Below are positions 35,330 to 45,028 of a stretch of DNA of 64,000 bases, in pieces. The DNA is taken from contig CANRCT010000005.1 in the NCBI GenBank assembly GCA_947629175.1, positions 1 to 64,000 on the forward strand. The letters are read 5' to 3'. Origin of the DNA: an uncultured Muribaculaceae bacterium (GTDB lineage: Bacteria; Bacteroidota; Bacteroidia; Bacteroidales; Muribaculaceae). The notes under the pieces are model-generated. The model was not told the DNA's origin and made no database searches. It was given only the letters and a program-made list of their open reading frames with translations. Numbering within the stretch: position 1 is the stretch's first letter; every line of letters starts with the position of its first letter. Both the position numbers and the translations under genes were made by a program.

Positions 35330-37501
35330 TTATTTGCTGCAGCTGTCCGTCTTCAGCGCGGCCGCCTGCGCCGTCCGGCAGTCAAGGGGGATGGTGAAGA
35401 TGAAGCGGGCTCCGCAGGTGTAGGCGGTGTCGAGCCTGACATCTCCTCCGAGGAGGCGCGCCACCTGGCGGCTGATGCTCAGTCCGAGTCCCCATCCTTG
35501 GGTCGACGGATTGGCCTTTTCGTAGCGCTCGAATATTTTCTCCTCCATTCCGTCGGGCACTCCCGTGCCGGTGTCGGTGACGGCGATCGAAAGGGTCGAT
35601 GATTCGGCATCGATGTCAGTCGACAGCGTGATGCTTCCCCGGGCCGTGAATTTTATGGCATTCTGGAGCAGGTTGACGATCACCTGCTCTACGCGCCGCG
35701 GGTCGGTGTCGACGATGAGGTCGGCCGGACAATTGCCCTGGTCGAAGGAGAGAGTGACCGCAGGATTCACTTTGCGCCTTACGCACTCGAGGGCGGTATG
35801 ACACGAGGCCTCGATCCTGACCGGCCGGCGGTTTATGCTCAGACGTGAATTGTCGGCTTCCGACAGATCGAGCACGTCGTTGATGAGCGTCTGTATCAGC
35901 TCCGTGTTGAGCGACACGATGTCAACGTAGGTCTGCAGATACCGGCGCTTGCTGTCGTCGATGTTGTCGGCGATAAGCTGCGTGTAGCCCGAAATGGCAT
36001 CGAGAGGATCGCGCACCTCATGGCTCATGTTGGCGATGAATTCGTTGCGCGCCCGGCCTGCTTTTCGTGCCCGGTCCTGCGCTTCCACGAGATCGCGCTG
36101 CGCAGTGGCGAGCGAATCGCGCTGTGCTTCGAGTTTAGTGTTGGATGCCTTGAGTTTTCGCGATAATCCGCGGGCATGAGTGTAGAGCCTGTAGAGCGCG
36201 ATGGTGACGATGGCGAGGATGGCCAGTGCGGCTGCCGTGATGATCAGACGGGTCTGGTGAGATGAGATGATGCTTTCGCGCGCTTCGAGTTCGGCGCTGT
36301 TGCGCTCTGATTTGAGTTTGTCCACCTCGTAAAGCACGTTCAGCTCGCGATAGCGTTCTTCGCTTTTTGATGCGAGCAGCTGTTCGAGCAGCTTGTTGCG
36401 CAGTCGCGCCGTAGCCAGCAGTGTAGTGCTGTCGCCTGTAGCCTCTGCGGCTTCTTCCAGAAATCTGAATATCTTGTGGCGGTTGAAGCTTTTGACCGGT
36501 TCGGTGGCCGGATCAAGATATGGCTTCAGCAGGGGCAGCGCTTCGGCATAGCGTCCAGTGGCCATGTCATAATATATGTCGGCGAGGTGATTTTTGCTGA
36601 TGTCGGCTGCTACGTCGGCATCTTCCCTGGCGAGATTCCTGATCGAGTCGGCGTAAGCCTTGATCTCGCGGTCGCTCAGCGCCGGATAGTTGCTGAGCAT
36701 GCGTCGGTAGCAGATGTATTTATACGTGCGGTAATTGCGGTTGGTGCGTCCCTGGCTGTGGTAGCGCTTCTGGAGTTCGTCGATGAGCAGCAGCAGTCTT
36801 TTGTCGCTCTGCACCGCGCGGCCGTATAGTTCGGCTTCGGTATAAATGATGCCTGCGTGGGTATAGTACATGTTGGGCACGGCCTGGCTCTGCCAGTCGC
36901 GCTCCCTGATGATTTTTTCGGCCTGCGACATGTATTCGCCCAGCACCTCCCCGCGGCTCATCTGGCTCAGATAGATGCACAGACTATAGTAGAGTTCGAG
37001 CTGCTGGAGCTGATCCGCGGGCATATCCTTGGTGAGCCGCTGGATGATGTCGCTTATGGCTTTGTCGCGCTGATCGTCGGTGATGTCATGGGCTCTCGTA
37101 TAGATGATAAGAAGTCGTATGAACAGTTCGGATTCATGGCGGTCGGGAGACTCGGGATGGCGCATGACCTCATCCAGCACGATCCGCTGTATCGAATCGT
37201 CGCCGTTGTAGCAGTTGGCGATCTGCCTCAGAAGATCAAGCTGCACGCTCTCCGGAGCGTTCGCCCGCTTTGCGAGGGGATAGATCGTATGGTTGAGGCT
37301 GTTTTTTCCGGCTCTGTCGGCCGCGTCGTAGAGGTTGAGGAGGATCGGAAGGCTGTCGGCTGCTGTAGTGACTTGTGAGAGATGGCGCAAGAGACTGTCG
37401 GCGGGTTGCGACAACCGGGCCGCATGACCGCAGGGTGCTGATAGGAGCAGGCTTGCAAGGATGACTGCGAGTGATAGAATAGATAGTCTGTATCGTTTCA
37501 T
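35330..37501 (-). CDS. TPR-containing membrane histidine kinase
   Basis: Sensor kinase of 723 aa. A signal peptide is followed by a long helical periplasmic region (about 30-400) with TPR-like helix pairs, one membrane span (about 415-440), a coiled coil, then a HisKA domain with His494 in NMSHEVRDP. The HATPase domain has the N-box LLQNAIKFT, DTGTGVPDG, and GWGLGLSISR. This is the Bacteroidota type of TPR sensor kinase. No response regulator or receiver domain is attached or adjacent, so the output partner is elsewhere. The gene has a very good promoter directly upstream. Confidence 0.88.
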   Translation of the reverse strand: MKRYRLSILSLAVILASLLLSAPCGHAARLSQPADSLLRHLSQVTTAADSLPILLNLYDAADRAGKNSLNHTIYPLAKRANAPESVQLDLLRQIANCYNGDDSIQRIVLDEVMRHPESPDRHESELFIRLLIIYTRAHDITDDQRDKAISDIIQRLTKDMPADQLQQLELYYSLCIYLSQMSRGEVLGEYMSQAEKIIRERDWQSQAVPNMYYTHAGIIYTEAELYGRAVQSDKRLLLLIDELQKRYHSQGRTNRNYRTYKYICYRRMLSNYPALSDREIKAYADSIRNLAREDADVAADISKNHLADIYYDMATGRYAEALPLLKPYLDPATEPVKSFNRHKIFRFLEEAAEATGDSTTLLATARLRNKLLEQLLASKSEERYRELNVLYEVDKLKSERNSAELEARESIISSHQTRLIITAAALAILAIVTIALYRLYTHARGLSRKLKASNTKLEAQRDSLATAQRDLVEAQDRARKAGRARNEFIANMSHEVRDPLDAISGYTQLIADNIDDSKRRYLQTYVDIVSLNTELIQTLINDVLDLSEADNSRLSINRRPVRIEASCHTALECVRRKVNPAVTLSFDQGNCPADLIVDTDPRRVEQVIVNLLQNAIKFTARGSITLSTDIDAESSTLSIAVTDTGTGVPDGMEEKIFERYEKANPSTQGWGLGLSISRQVARLLGGDVRLDTAYTCGARFIFTIPLDCRTAQAAALKTDSCSK

Positions 37502-37534
37502 GTTGTTGAGGTAAGGCTACAGTAGTGTTGTCTG

Positions 37535-37566
37535 CAAAGCTACAAAAATAAACCCGCTGATGCAAA
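37535..37566 (-). promoter_or_regulatory. Promoter of the TPR histidine kinase
   Basis: On the minus strand: TTTG (37566-37563), 20 bases, TAGCTTTG (37542-37535). The leader is about 30 bases. Confidence 0.72.
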
Positions 37567-37693
37567 TCTATACTTGAATTTTTTTTCGTTTTTTTGATTG
37601 TGACCGAACTTTCGGGAAGCACCGTTTGTTGTCATTCAAAAGGCCGTCACGGGCCTGTCGAATAATCCAACCATCACAAGCTTACAATAGCGC

Positions 37694-38440
37694 ATGAAAA
37701 CTGTTAAAGATACTCTTCTCCAGCGACGCAGCGTGCGCCGCTATGAGCGTGAGCCTATACCGGCCGAGACTATGGATTTCATTTATGAGGCCATACGCAA
37801 TACCCCTACCAGTTACAACGGACAGCAATTTTCGGTGATAGATGTGACCGATCAGGAGGTCAAGGAAAAGATCTACGGGCTGACCGGGCAGAAGCAGGCA
37901 AAGACATGCGCCCATTTCATGCTCTTCTGTGCCGACTATCATAAGATCCGTGTCATTGCCAATGAGAAGGATCTGGATATGCCCGATTTCGAGCATACGC
38001 TCGACGGGGTGATCGTTGGAGTGGTCGACGCTACTCTGGCGATGATGAGCGCTCTTACGGCGGCCGAATCGTCGGGTCTCGGCACCTGCTGCATAGGATA
38101 TGCGCGCACAGCATCGCCCGAGGCAATATCAAGGCTGCTCTGTCTTCCGAAGGGGGTGTTTGTGGTGTGCGGGCTTGCACTCGGAGTGCCTCGCGAGCAT
38201 CCTGATCTGAAACCGAAGCAGCCGGTGGAGCTAACGATCCATTCCGACAGATACCGGGAGGAGGGAATAGCAGAGAATCTGATGGCTTACGACAGCGTAG
38301 TCAGCGAATACAACCAGACCCGTGAGGGGACGAAGACCGACAACGACTGGGCTTCTCATATTATCGACTATTACCGTCAGGCAATGTCGTACCGCATGCT
38401 CGACGCCATACGCCGCCGCGGTTTCGATATCGACAGCTGA
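37694..38440 (+). CDS. Nitroreductase family protein
   Basis: FMN-dependent oxidoreductase of 248 aa, NfsA-like group. N-terminal RRSVRRYEREPIPAE is the phosphate-binding signature, TPTSYNGQQFSVIDV the conserved second motif, and SGLGTCCIGYAR and GVFVVCGLALGVP line the flavin site. The physiological substrate is unknown; relatives reduce nitro compounds, quinones or flavins. It is a single gene, convergent with the ChaN-type gene. Confidence 0.9.
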   Translation: MKTVKDTLLQRRSVRRYEREPIPAETMDFIYEAIRNTPTSYNGQQFSVIDVTDQEVKEKIYGLTGQKQAKTCAHFMLFCADYHKIRVIANEKDLDMPDFEHTLDGVIVGVVDATLAMMSALTAAESSGLGTCCIGYARTASPEAISRLLCLPKGVFVVCGLALGVPREHPDLKPKQPVELTIHSDRYREEGIAENLMAYDSVVSEYNQTREGTKTDNDWASHIIDYYRQAMSYRMLDAIRRRGFDIDS

Positions 38441-38468
38441 CGCTTCCATAAGCAGATTTATAGCAGAA

Positions 38469-38507
38469 CGACAAGGGCTTGCCGCGTTATGTGGCAAGCC
38501 CTTGTCG
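38469..38507. terminator. Shared hairpin between nitroreductase and the ChaN gene
   Basis: CGACAAGGGCTTGCC pairs perfectly with GGCAAGCCCTTGTCG (15 bp, nine-base loop) between two convergent stops. T tracts are weak on both sides. Confidence 0.65.
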
Positions 38508-38534
38508 GCTGTATGGTGAGATTTCCGCCAGTGT

Positions 38535-39413
38535 TCAGTATGACGTGGGGAAATCCGTCGGCACCACGATGTAGAAATCGGCGGCTCTGAGAAAGTCGGG
38601 GTCGAGGGCGTCGATTTCGTCCTGCCGGCGCGAAGTGACGGTGGCTATGCGTGTGGCAGGCCGATACTTCAGGAGATACGGTATGATGCCGTCGCGGTTG
38701 TCGGAGTGCATGGATCCGTTGATGTGCAGGAATTTTGTCGACGGCTTCATATGCGACGCTATGAACCATCCCATGGTGGCGTCTTTCAGCGCCTGTGCTT
38801 CGGCCAGTCGCTGCATCTCCTCGGGCGAGCGGCGGCTCAGCATCATCATGGCTCCGAACTTCTCGCCTGCGGCTTCTTTGTCGTAGGCAAATGGTATCGG
38901 GAGGGGAGGCATATAGCGTCGGGCTTCGTCGCTGAACCGGCCCAGAGCCTCCAGGCCGCCATTGCTGACAGCCGCGGCATACCGGCGCGGCACGTTTGTG
39001 GCCACCATCGGGATACCGTTCTCCTTGGCGAAATAGACGGTAGGGTAATAATCGGTGGAATAGTTGTCCCAGAGGCGTGCCTCCGCCTCGAAACGGTCGT
39101 AGCTGGTGATTCCGGCCAGATACTCGTCGAGTATAAGCTGGTTGTCGGCCTCCATCATTTCCTGGCCTATGACCAGGCCGGAGCCGTGGCGCCCGAACAG
39201 AGCCCGGCTGATTTCAAGCTCCATCCAGTGGGATATGGGGCAGTTGTGGTTTTCACCGAAAAACACTACGTCGGCTCTTCCGAGAGAGTCGGCCATCGCA
39301 GTGAAGTCGACCTCGGAGCCTTTGGCGTCGAAGATGCGGTAGGCCACCGGACTCACGGCCTGCAGGGCGATGGCCGGCAGCAGAAATAACAGATTGATTA
39401 TTGTTCGCTTCAT
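38535..39413 (-). CDS. ChaN-like (Tiki superfamily) haem-binding protein
   Basis: Exported protein of 292 aa with a signal peptide but no clear lipobox. It carries the ChaN family motifs FGENHNCPISHWMELEISR near residue 52, GLVIGQEMMEADNQLILDEYL, a mid-protein YYPTVYFAKENGIPMVATNVPRRY, and a late HINGSMHSDNRDGI. Some ChaN proteins bind haem and are linked to iron acquisition; others of the Tiki fold are metalloproteases. It is the last gene of the leftward susC operon and overlaps the M16 protease stop by four bases, so the two are translationally coupled. Confidence 0.82.
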   Translation of the reverse strand: MKRTIINLLFLLPAIALQAVSPVAYRIFDAKGSEVDFTAMADSLGRADVVFFGENHNCPISHWMELEISRALFGRHGSGLVIGQEMMEADNQLILDEYLAGITSYDRFEAEARLWDNYSTDYYPTVYFAKENGIPMVATNVPRRYAAAVSNGGLEALGRFSDEARRYMPPLPIPFAYDKEAAGEKFGAMMMLSRRSPEEMQRLAEAQALKDATMGWFIASHMKPSTKFLHINGSMHSDNRDGIIPYLLKYRPATRIATVTSRRQDEIDALDPDFLRAADFYIVVPTDFPTSY

Positions 39414-42289
39414 ATGATAGTTTCGTCGCTCATGTAGAGCATTACGTAAAGATCAGGGTTAATGTGTCGTTTGAAAGCTTCCTGCACTTCTTTGGGGGTG
39501 ATCGACATGATTATTTCCTCATACCTGTCGAAATCTTCAATCGACTCGCCGTTTTTGAGCAGACTGAGCAGCGTAGTGCGCCATGCCGAAGGAGAGTATG
39601 GCGTCAGGGCCTCGCGCCGTGCGATGATGCATGACCGCTTGATGGCGTCGAGCTCCGCATTGCTTACCTGATGATGGCGTAAGTCATAGAGGACGTAGAG
39701 CAGCGCTTCCCTGACGTCGGGCATATTGGCGTTGTCCGACGACGAATTTATGTCGAAATAGAAATAGCCTCGCGGCAGCCCCTCATAGTTGAGAGTGACG
39801 TAGGGAGAATAGACCAGCGCGCGCGATTCGCGTAGCTCGGCTATCACATGATTGCGCAGGAGGTTGCTCATGAGTTTGAGCACCAGCGAATTTCGCAGGC
39901 CAGGCTCAAAGCGTCCGAAATAGACATAGTCGAATTCGGTCTGTGATTTGTTCTCGTTGGGGAAACGCTCGGTAACCGTCGTGTCGGGCAGCTCCAGCCG
40001 GGTGAATCCGAGCGGAGTCTGCGACGTGGCTTTAAGACGGCTGAATACGGAAACGAACGAGCTGGTCAACTTGTCGGCATCGAAATTGCCGCTGAGGATG
40101 AACACGCAGCTGTCGGGGCGGGTATACAGCGACCGGTAGAAACCGGCGATGCTGTCGAGATTGAGCCTCTCGATGTCGCGGCGGCGGGAGCTCCTGACGT
40201 CGTCGGCACCGGCATAGGCTGAATCGAAGTCGAGCACATTGCACATCAGCTGGTCCATTCTTGCCATAAGCTGCCTGTCGGGAGCGCGGTTGAGCATCTT
40301 TTCGAGTATTGACTCTTCCTTGTCGTCGGCCTCGGAGAGCATCGACTGTTTGATCTCATCGAAGTCGGCATAGCGCAGCTCGGGGTCGGTGATTTTCTCA
40401 TATACGAGGTTGAAATACTCATTTGCCTTGTCGGCCACGAACGATCCGAGAAATCCGTGCCAGTCGTTTTCGAGCGCCATTCCGAGCGCCATTCCGTTCT
40501 GATACATGTATTCTCCGAGCTTCTCCGGCATTTTGCGGATGCCTCCCATGTCGATGTAGCTGGCAGTCGATCCGTAGAGCGGCAGGTCTTTTGCCGGGAG
40601 AGTGCCGAGGCCGCCGGGAGCGAGCATGGCGAAATATACATCGCTGTCGTCGAGCGTAGGCCGCAGTATCAGGCGCATGCCGTTTGCAAGCCTGATGTCT
40701 TTGATGCCCAGCGATGGGTATTCGCGTGTGCTTGCGATGTCGGCCGGATCAACAGGATGGGTCTGCATAAGCACGGCCGGAGTGGGGATGGTGTCAACGG
40801 CTGGACGGTATGGTTCGCTGAAGCGGTAATCCGTCCGCGGAGATGCCAGGCCTCTGGCCCAGTCGCCGAGCAGGGATGCGAGAGTGCGCCGCGGAGCGTT
40901 GACCGGCGAGGTGCTTACGGCTATCAGCATCGTGTCGGAATGCTGTGTCCATTCGCGCAGCAGGTCGGTGGCCTCCTCGGCCCGTATGGCCCTGACCGCT
41001 TCCTGTAGTTGCGCAGTCTGCCGGGGATCTGTGATATATCTGTCGCCGGTGAGCGCATAGTCGGCAAAGTCGTCACACCACATGGCCGATGTATAGCCCG
41101 AATGGGAGGCTTTGCCTATACGGCGCGCCACCCTGTCGGCATGGTATTTTATCTCGTTGTCGGCAAATCCTCCGGTGAGCACACCGGCAATCTCCGAAGC
41201 TATCGCGGCCACGCAGGAGTCGAGGCTGACGTCGCGGCTCTCCATGGCTTTGAGCACGAAGTGATTGCTGGAACCGAGATACCAGTTGTCGGAAATCTCT
41301 GCCGATACTCCTTTGTCGGCGAGCCGGTAGCCGAGCGCATCCACCACCACGCGTCCGAGAGCCTTGAGCCGGGCATCGCCGACAGTGCGGGTCACTACCG
41401 TCGGATGCGGTATGATGATCTCGGCTTCCTCGCGGTTGTTGAGCGAGTCGATGTCGAGCATGATCTGGCGTGCCGGCGAATATTCGAGCGGATAGGTGCG
41501 GAATCCCGGATCACGCTGTTTCTTCAGAAACGAGAACTGGCGGCGTATGGCTTTCTCTACCTCGCGCGGCTCTACATCTCCCACCACGACGATCGTGGCG
41601 AACTGCGGCAGATACCATTTGCGGTAGAATGATTCGAGCACGTCGGAAGTCACACGGCGCACTTCGTCGGGGGTGCCGAGGGGCATGCGTGAGCTGAAAC
41701 GGTTCTGGCCGATCTTGAGGTTATAGAATTTGTCGTCCTGAAAGGAGCTGCGGAGCTCTTCGAGTATGATGCCCTTCTCGGTCTCCACCCGCTGCGGGTT
41801 GATAGTCAGGCGCGCCATCCAGTCGGCTATGATGGTCAGCGGCTTTTTATAGCCTGAGGCGCCGAGCGAGTCGGTAGGAAGACCGAACATATATATCGTC
41901 CGGTCGTGTCCCGTAAAGGCATTGATGTCGACGCCATATTTCATGCCGAGCGATTCCAGATAGGCCACGGCCCCGCGGTTGGGGAAGTGTTTGGAGCCAC
42001 CGAAGGCCATGTGTTCGAGGAAATGGGCGCAGCCGCCCTGTGAATCGTCCTGCTGCACGGCTCCCACCTGCCAGATAAGCCTGAATTCGGCTCTCTTGGC
42101 GGGAACGTCGTTATGGAGTATTATGTATCTGAGTCCGTTGGGCAGATGTCCTTCTACGGTACCCTCCGGGAGCGTAATGGCAGGGGAAGTGGTTGCGGCA
42201 CTACCGTCAGGCGTACACACAACGCTTGCCGTCCCGAGAAGGACGGCAAGCGTGATTGCCTGTTTCAGATTGCTTAAAATCCGTGTCAC
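39410..42289 (-). CDS. M16-family zinc metalloprotease, two-domain
   Basis: Periplasmic peptidase of 959 aa. After a signal peptide, the N-terminal M16 unit carries the inverted zinc motif His89-Phe-Leu-Glu92-His93 and the downstream ligand near Glu169 in VETEKGIILEELR. A second, catalytically inactive M16-like half follows at about 480-959, giving the usual clam-shell that degrades short peptides. It sits between a DUF4929-like lipoprotein and ChaN in a SusCD operon, which fits degradation of imported peptides or of haem-carrying proteins. That role is inference. Confidence 0.92.
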   Translation of the reverse strand: MTRILSNLKQAITLAVLLGTASVVCTPDGSAATTSPAITLPEGTVEGHLPNGLRYIILHNDVPAKRAEFRLIWQVGAVQQDDSQGGCAHFLEHMAFGGSKHFPNRGAVAYLESLGMKYGVDINAFTGHDRTIYMFGLPTDSLGASGYKKPLTIIADWMARLTINPQRVETEKGIILEELRSSFQDDKFYNLKIGQNRFSSRMPLGTPDEVRRVTSDVLESFYRKWYLPQFATIVVVGDVEPREVEKAIRRQFSFLKKQRDPGFRTYPLEYSPARQIMLDIDSLNNREEAEIIIPHPTVVTRTVGDARLKALGRVVVDALGYRLADKGVSAEISDNWYLGSSNHFVLKAMESRDVSLDSCVAAIASEIAGVLTGGFADNEIKYHADRVARRIGKASHSGYTSAMWCDDFADYALTGDRYITDPRQTAQLQEAVRAIRAEEATDLLREWTQHSDTMLIAVSTSPVNAPRRTLASLLGDWARGLASPRTDYRFSEPYRPAVDTIPTPAVLMQTHPVDPADIASTREYPSLGIKDIRLANGMRLILRPTLDDSDVYFAMLAPGGLGTLPAKDLPLYGSTASYIDMGGIRKMPEKLGEYMYQNGMALGMALENDWHGFLGSFVADKANEYFNLVYEKITDPELRYADFDEIKQSMLSEADDKEESILEKMLNRAPDRQLMARMDQLMCNVLDFDSAYAGADDVRSSRRRDIERLNLDSIAGFYRSLYTRPDSCVFILSGNFDADKLTSSFVSVFSRLKATSQTPLGFTRLELPDTTVTERFPNENKSQTEFDYVYFGRFEPGLRNSLVLKLMSNLLRNHVIAELRESRALVYSPYVTLNYEGLPRGYFYFDINSSSDNANMPDVREALLYVLYDLRHHQVSNAELDAIKRSCIIARREALTPYSPSAWRTTLLSLLKNGESIEDFDRYEEIIMSITPKEVQEAFKRHINPDLYVMLYMSDETII

Positions 42290-42310
42290 AGAATATGTTG
42301 TGTTGGATGT

Positions 42311-43603
42311 TTACTTCTTGATTGTGTAGGTCACTTTGATTCGTGAATATCCGTTCTGGTCGGCGTTGTCGAAGGGGAACTCAAACGTCATGGTTCCGGC
42401 AGTGAAGTCGATCTCGGCGTGAGGCGTTACATAGAGATTTGACACGCCATCCTCTTCCTCGTCGATCTCCCATTCGTCCTCAAGCACGCTGGAGATGCCG
42501 AGATAGCATGCGGGTGCGGCGGTGACGCCATACGACTGGAGCTCCATGGCTATGGCGTCGTCCTCCTCGAGAAGCGCGAGCTGACGGCTCCATGCGGTGA
42601 AGTCGTACTGGAAGGGGATCCAGCTCGAATGGTAGCTGTAGACGAGATTCTCTTCGGAGATTGAGCTGTAGATCGGCTCGCCCTGAGCGTTGAGGATATA
42701 ATCGTCGCCTTCGGCCACGAATTCTATCGTTGCCACGCCGTCCTTGATATCCTTGATCTTCAGGCCGGGGAGCATAGCGGTGAACGACTCTTCGGATTTG
42801 GCGTTCCATCTGATAAGCTCCATGAGTTCCAGTCCGCTGCCGTCATCTTCAAGTGCGAAGTATTCGCTGTCGTCGACTGTCAGCTGTCGCAGAGTCTTGT
42901 AGAGATATTCGGTCATGCCCATCGGGTTTTCAAGCATGTCGAGCACGGGTGTCTGGTCGGTAGCTTCCTTGCTGATGCCGAACACGGTGTTGCCCGCGAG
43001 CTGCAGAGTCTGGGGCTGTATGAAGGGAGCGCGGTTGCCTCCGCCGGGGAATTCGATGGTGCCTTCAAGGGCGATGGCGCCGATCCAGGGGGTGAGATCC
43101 ACGCCATAGGCTTCCTTCCATTTCTTTACGAGAGCCTTCTCCTCGTCGGTCAGAGGAGAATCGTCGACCGGAGGCAGAAGAGTTACGGTAACGTTCTGGG
43201 CTATGTCGAACTTTTTCGGATCGAGATCGCGTATGGCGAAAGTGAAGGTCTTCTGCTCTGTCACGTTGCCGGAGTTGGCCGGCTTGACGGTGAACGTGCC
43301 GGAGTTGGTGCCGGCGGCGATGGTGACGGGGTTGCCACCGAGAGTGACGAGGCCGGCCTCTATGCCCGACACTTCGACAGTGAGCGACGTGGCTTCCTTG
43401 ACGGGCGAGCTCAGGCGAATGGCCAGGGTGAGAGTCTCGTCAGTGCCTTCGGTGATAGAAGTGGGGGTGCCGTCGGGGAGGCTGATGTAGATGTGGTTGA
43501 CTACTTCGGGTTCCGGTTCGTCATTGTTGCTGTCGGAGCACGATACCGCCGTGAAGGCAAAAAGCAGCGCGGCCGCCGATGCCAGATAGTTGAATGGTTT
43601 CAT
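42311..43603 (-). CDS. Surface lipoprotein, DUF4929-like
   Basis: Lipoprotein of 430 aa; the signal peptide ends in AVSC, followed by Ser-Asp and an acidic stretch, as in Bacteroidota surface lipoproteins. Residues about 35-145 form a Calx-beta-like sandwich (ITEGTDETLTLAIRLSSPV...KTFTFAIRD). The remainder resembles the DUF4929 family, with an acidic segment near the end (EWEIDEEEDGVSN). No catalytic motif is visible. Its place directly after susD suggests a surface glycan- or peptide-binding accessory. The DUF assignment is from memory of the family pattern and should be confirmed. Confidence 0.72.
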   Translation of the reverse strand: MKPFNYLASAAALLFAFTAVSCSDSNNDEPEPEVVNHIYISLPDGTPTSITEGTDETLTLAIRLSSPVKEATSLTVEVSGIEAGLVTLGGNPVTIAAGTNSGTFTVKPANSGNVTEQKTFTFAIRDLDPKKFDIAQNVTVTLLPPVDDSPLTDEEKALVKKWKEAYGVDLTPWIGAIALEGTIEFPGGGNRAPFIQPQTLQLAGNTVFGISKEATDQTPVLDMLENPMGMTEYLYKTLRQLTVDDSEYFALEDDGSGLELMELIRWNAKSEESFTAMLPGLKIKDIKDGVATIEFVAEGDDYILNAQGEPIYSSISEENLVYSYHSSWIPFQYDFTAWSRQLALLEEDDAIAMELQSYGVTAAPACYLGISSVLEDEWEIDEEEDGVSNLYVTPHAEIDFTAGTMTFEFPFDNADQNGYSRIKVTYTIKK

Positions 43604-43640
43604 TTGTCTGTTGGTGTATTATGTATAGTTGTTTTGATTG

Positions 43641-45026
43641 TCAGTCGTTGAACGAGTCTTTGGGCCAGCCGGGATTCTGGGTCATATTCTCATTGTAGAG
43701 ATATTCGTCCTTCGGTATCGGCCATAGCCAGCGGTAGTCGTCGGGCGCCGGTATGCGGCCCGAAGTGGCAAGCAGCCGTGAGTAGTGCTTTAGGTCAAAA
43801 TACCGCTCTCCCTCTCCGAGAAATTCTTTGTGCTTCTGGTGGAGGATCTCCCGGAGCAGGGCGTCGCCGGTCAGCGACATGCTTATGGTCGACGATCCGC
43901 GTGCGGTGAGGAAACGGTTGAGCGCATCCTTGGCCTGGGACTCGCCGTCGCCTCCCGCCTGGCACCAGGCCTCGGCGGCTGTGAACAGGGCGGCCGACAT
44001 GCGGAGCTCGTTGATGAACATTATCTCGCGCTTCTCGCGGCGCAGCAGGTTGTATTTGCCGATAAACGACTGATCGCCGAGAGCCGTGCTGCTGAACGGG
44101 CATATGGTCCACTCCGTGCGGCAGTCGGATGCCTCGAATTCTGCCGCCAGCGAGGGGCTGACGCTGTAGTAGTCGCCCGTATTGGTGTCGTATACAATCC
44201 CCTGGTAATACGACTGCGACAGGTCGGGATCGTCGTAGATGAATATCTGCTCTTCGCACGATGAGCTGTCCCAGAGCGTGCGGTACACCGAGGCGTCGAA
44301 GCATCCGTAGCCACGCTTGTCGAGCAGCGACGAGGCCAGCGCGGCGGCGCGCTGATAGTTACCGGCATAGAGCTCGATCTGTGCCAGCAGCAGGGTGGTG
44401 GCATCTGTTGTCAGCCACGACGGCGAAGTGCCCTCGTGTCCGGTAAGGAGCGCCTCTTCAAGCAGCCGGCGGATCTCGTCGATAGTGGCTCCGACAGTGG
44501 ATCGCGGCAGATTTTCCATAGGCACCTGGTCTTTCAGCACGATGCCCTCGCTCTGGAGGCCGTAAGCCGGATCAGCGGCAAACAATCTCAGGAGCTGGAA
44601 GTAGCAGTAGGCCTTGAGCGTATAGGCTTCGGCCGTCAGATCGGCTACTTCGCGGCGGTCGGCGTCGCTTGACACGTTGATGTCGGGCACGCGTTCCAGA
44701 AGGGCGTTGACTGTGGCTATGACTGAGTAATACTGCGGCCACACCGAGAGCGACAGGTCGTGGAGCGCCGAAGGCTGCCAGTTGTATTGGTTGGAGAGCG
44801 AAGGATTGCGCGACGCCCAGTAGGTAGGCGTGAAGTCGTCGCTCAGCAGTGCCAGGTCGAATCCCAGCGAAGGGAGCGAGCTGTAGCCCGAGGCAAGCAG
44901 TTCACGTCCGTTTTCCGGAGTGGCGATGGCGTCGGGATCGGAGAACTGGTTGTCATAAGGTATGTCGAGCGAACACCCCGTGAGGATCAACGCTGCTGCA
45001 AGGTATGTAAGGATATGGCGTTTCAT
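43641..45026 (-). CDS. RagB/SusD-family surface lipoprotein
   Basis: Substrate-binding lid of a SusCD importer, 461 aa. Signal peptide with lipobox LTGC (Cys18). The body is TPR-like helical, with the SusD signatures LTAEAYTLKAYCYFQLLRLFA near 130-150 and the C-terminal LHQKHKEFLGEGERYFDLKHY and WPIPKDEYLYNENMTQNPGW. It starts two bases after the susC stop, and the DUF4929-like gene follows 37 bases later. Length is shorter than the ~500-550 aa of classical polysaccharide SusD proteins and close to RagB-type peptide-binding members. Confidence 0.93.
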   Translation of the reverse strand: MKRHILTYLAAALILTGCSLDIPYDNQFSDPDAIATPENGRELLASGYSSLPSLGFDLALLSDDFTPTYWASRNPSLSNQYNWQPSALHDLSLSVWPQYYSVIATVNALLERVPDINVSSDADRREVADLTAEAYTLKAYCYFQLLRLFAADPAYGLQSEGIVLKDQVPMENLPRSTVGATIDEIRRLLEEALLTGHEGTSPSWLTTDATTLLLAQIELYAGNYQRAAALASSLLDKRGYGCFDASVYRTLWDSSSCEEQIFIYDDPDLSQSYYQGIVYDTNTGDYYSVSPSLAAEFEASDCRTEWTICPFSSTALGDQSFIGKYNLLRREKREIMFINELRMSAALFTAAEAWCQAGGDGESQAKDALNRFLTARGSSTISMSLTGDALLREILHQKHKEFLGEGERYFDLKHYSRLLATSGRIPAPDDYRWLWPIPKDEYLYNENMTQNPGWPKDSFND

Positions 45027-45028
45027 TT

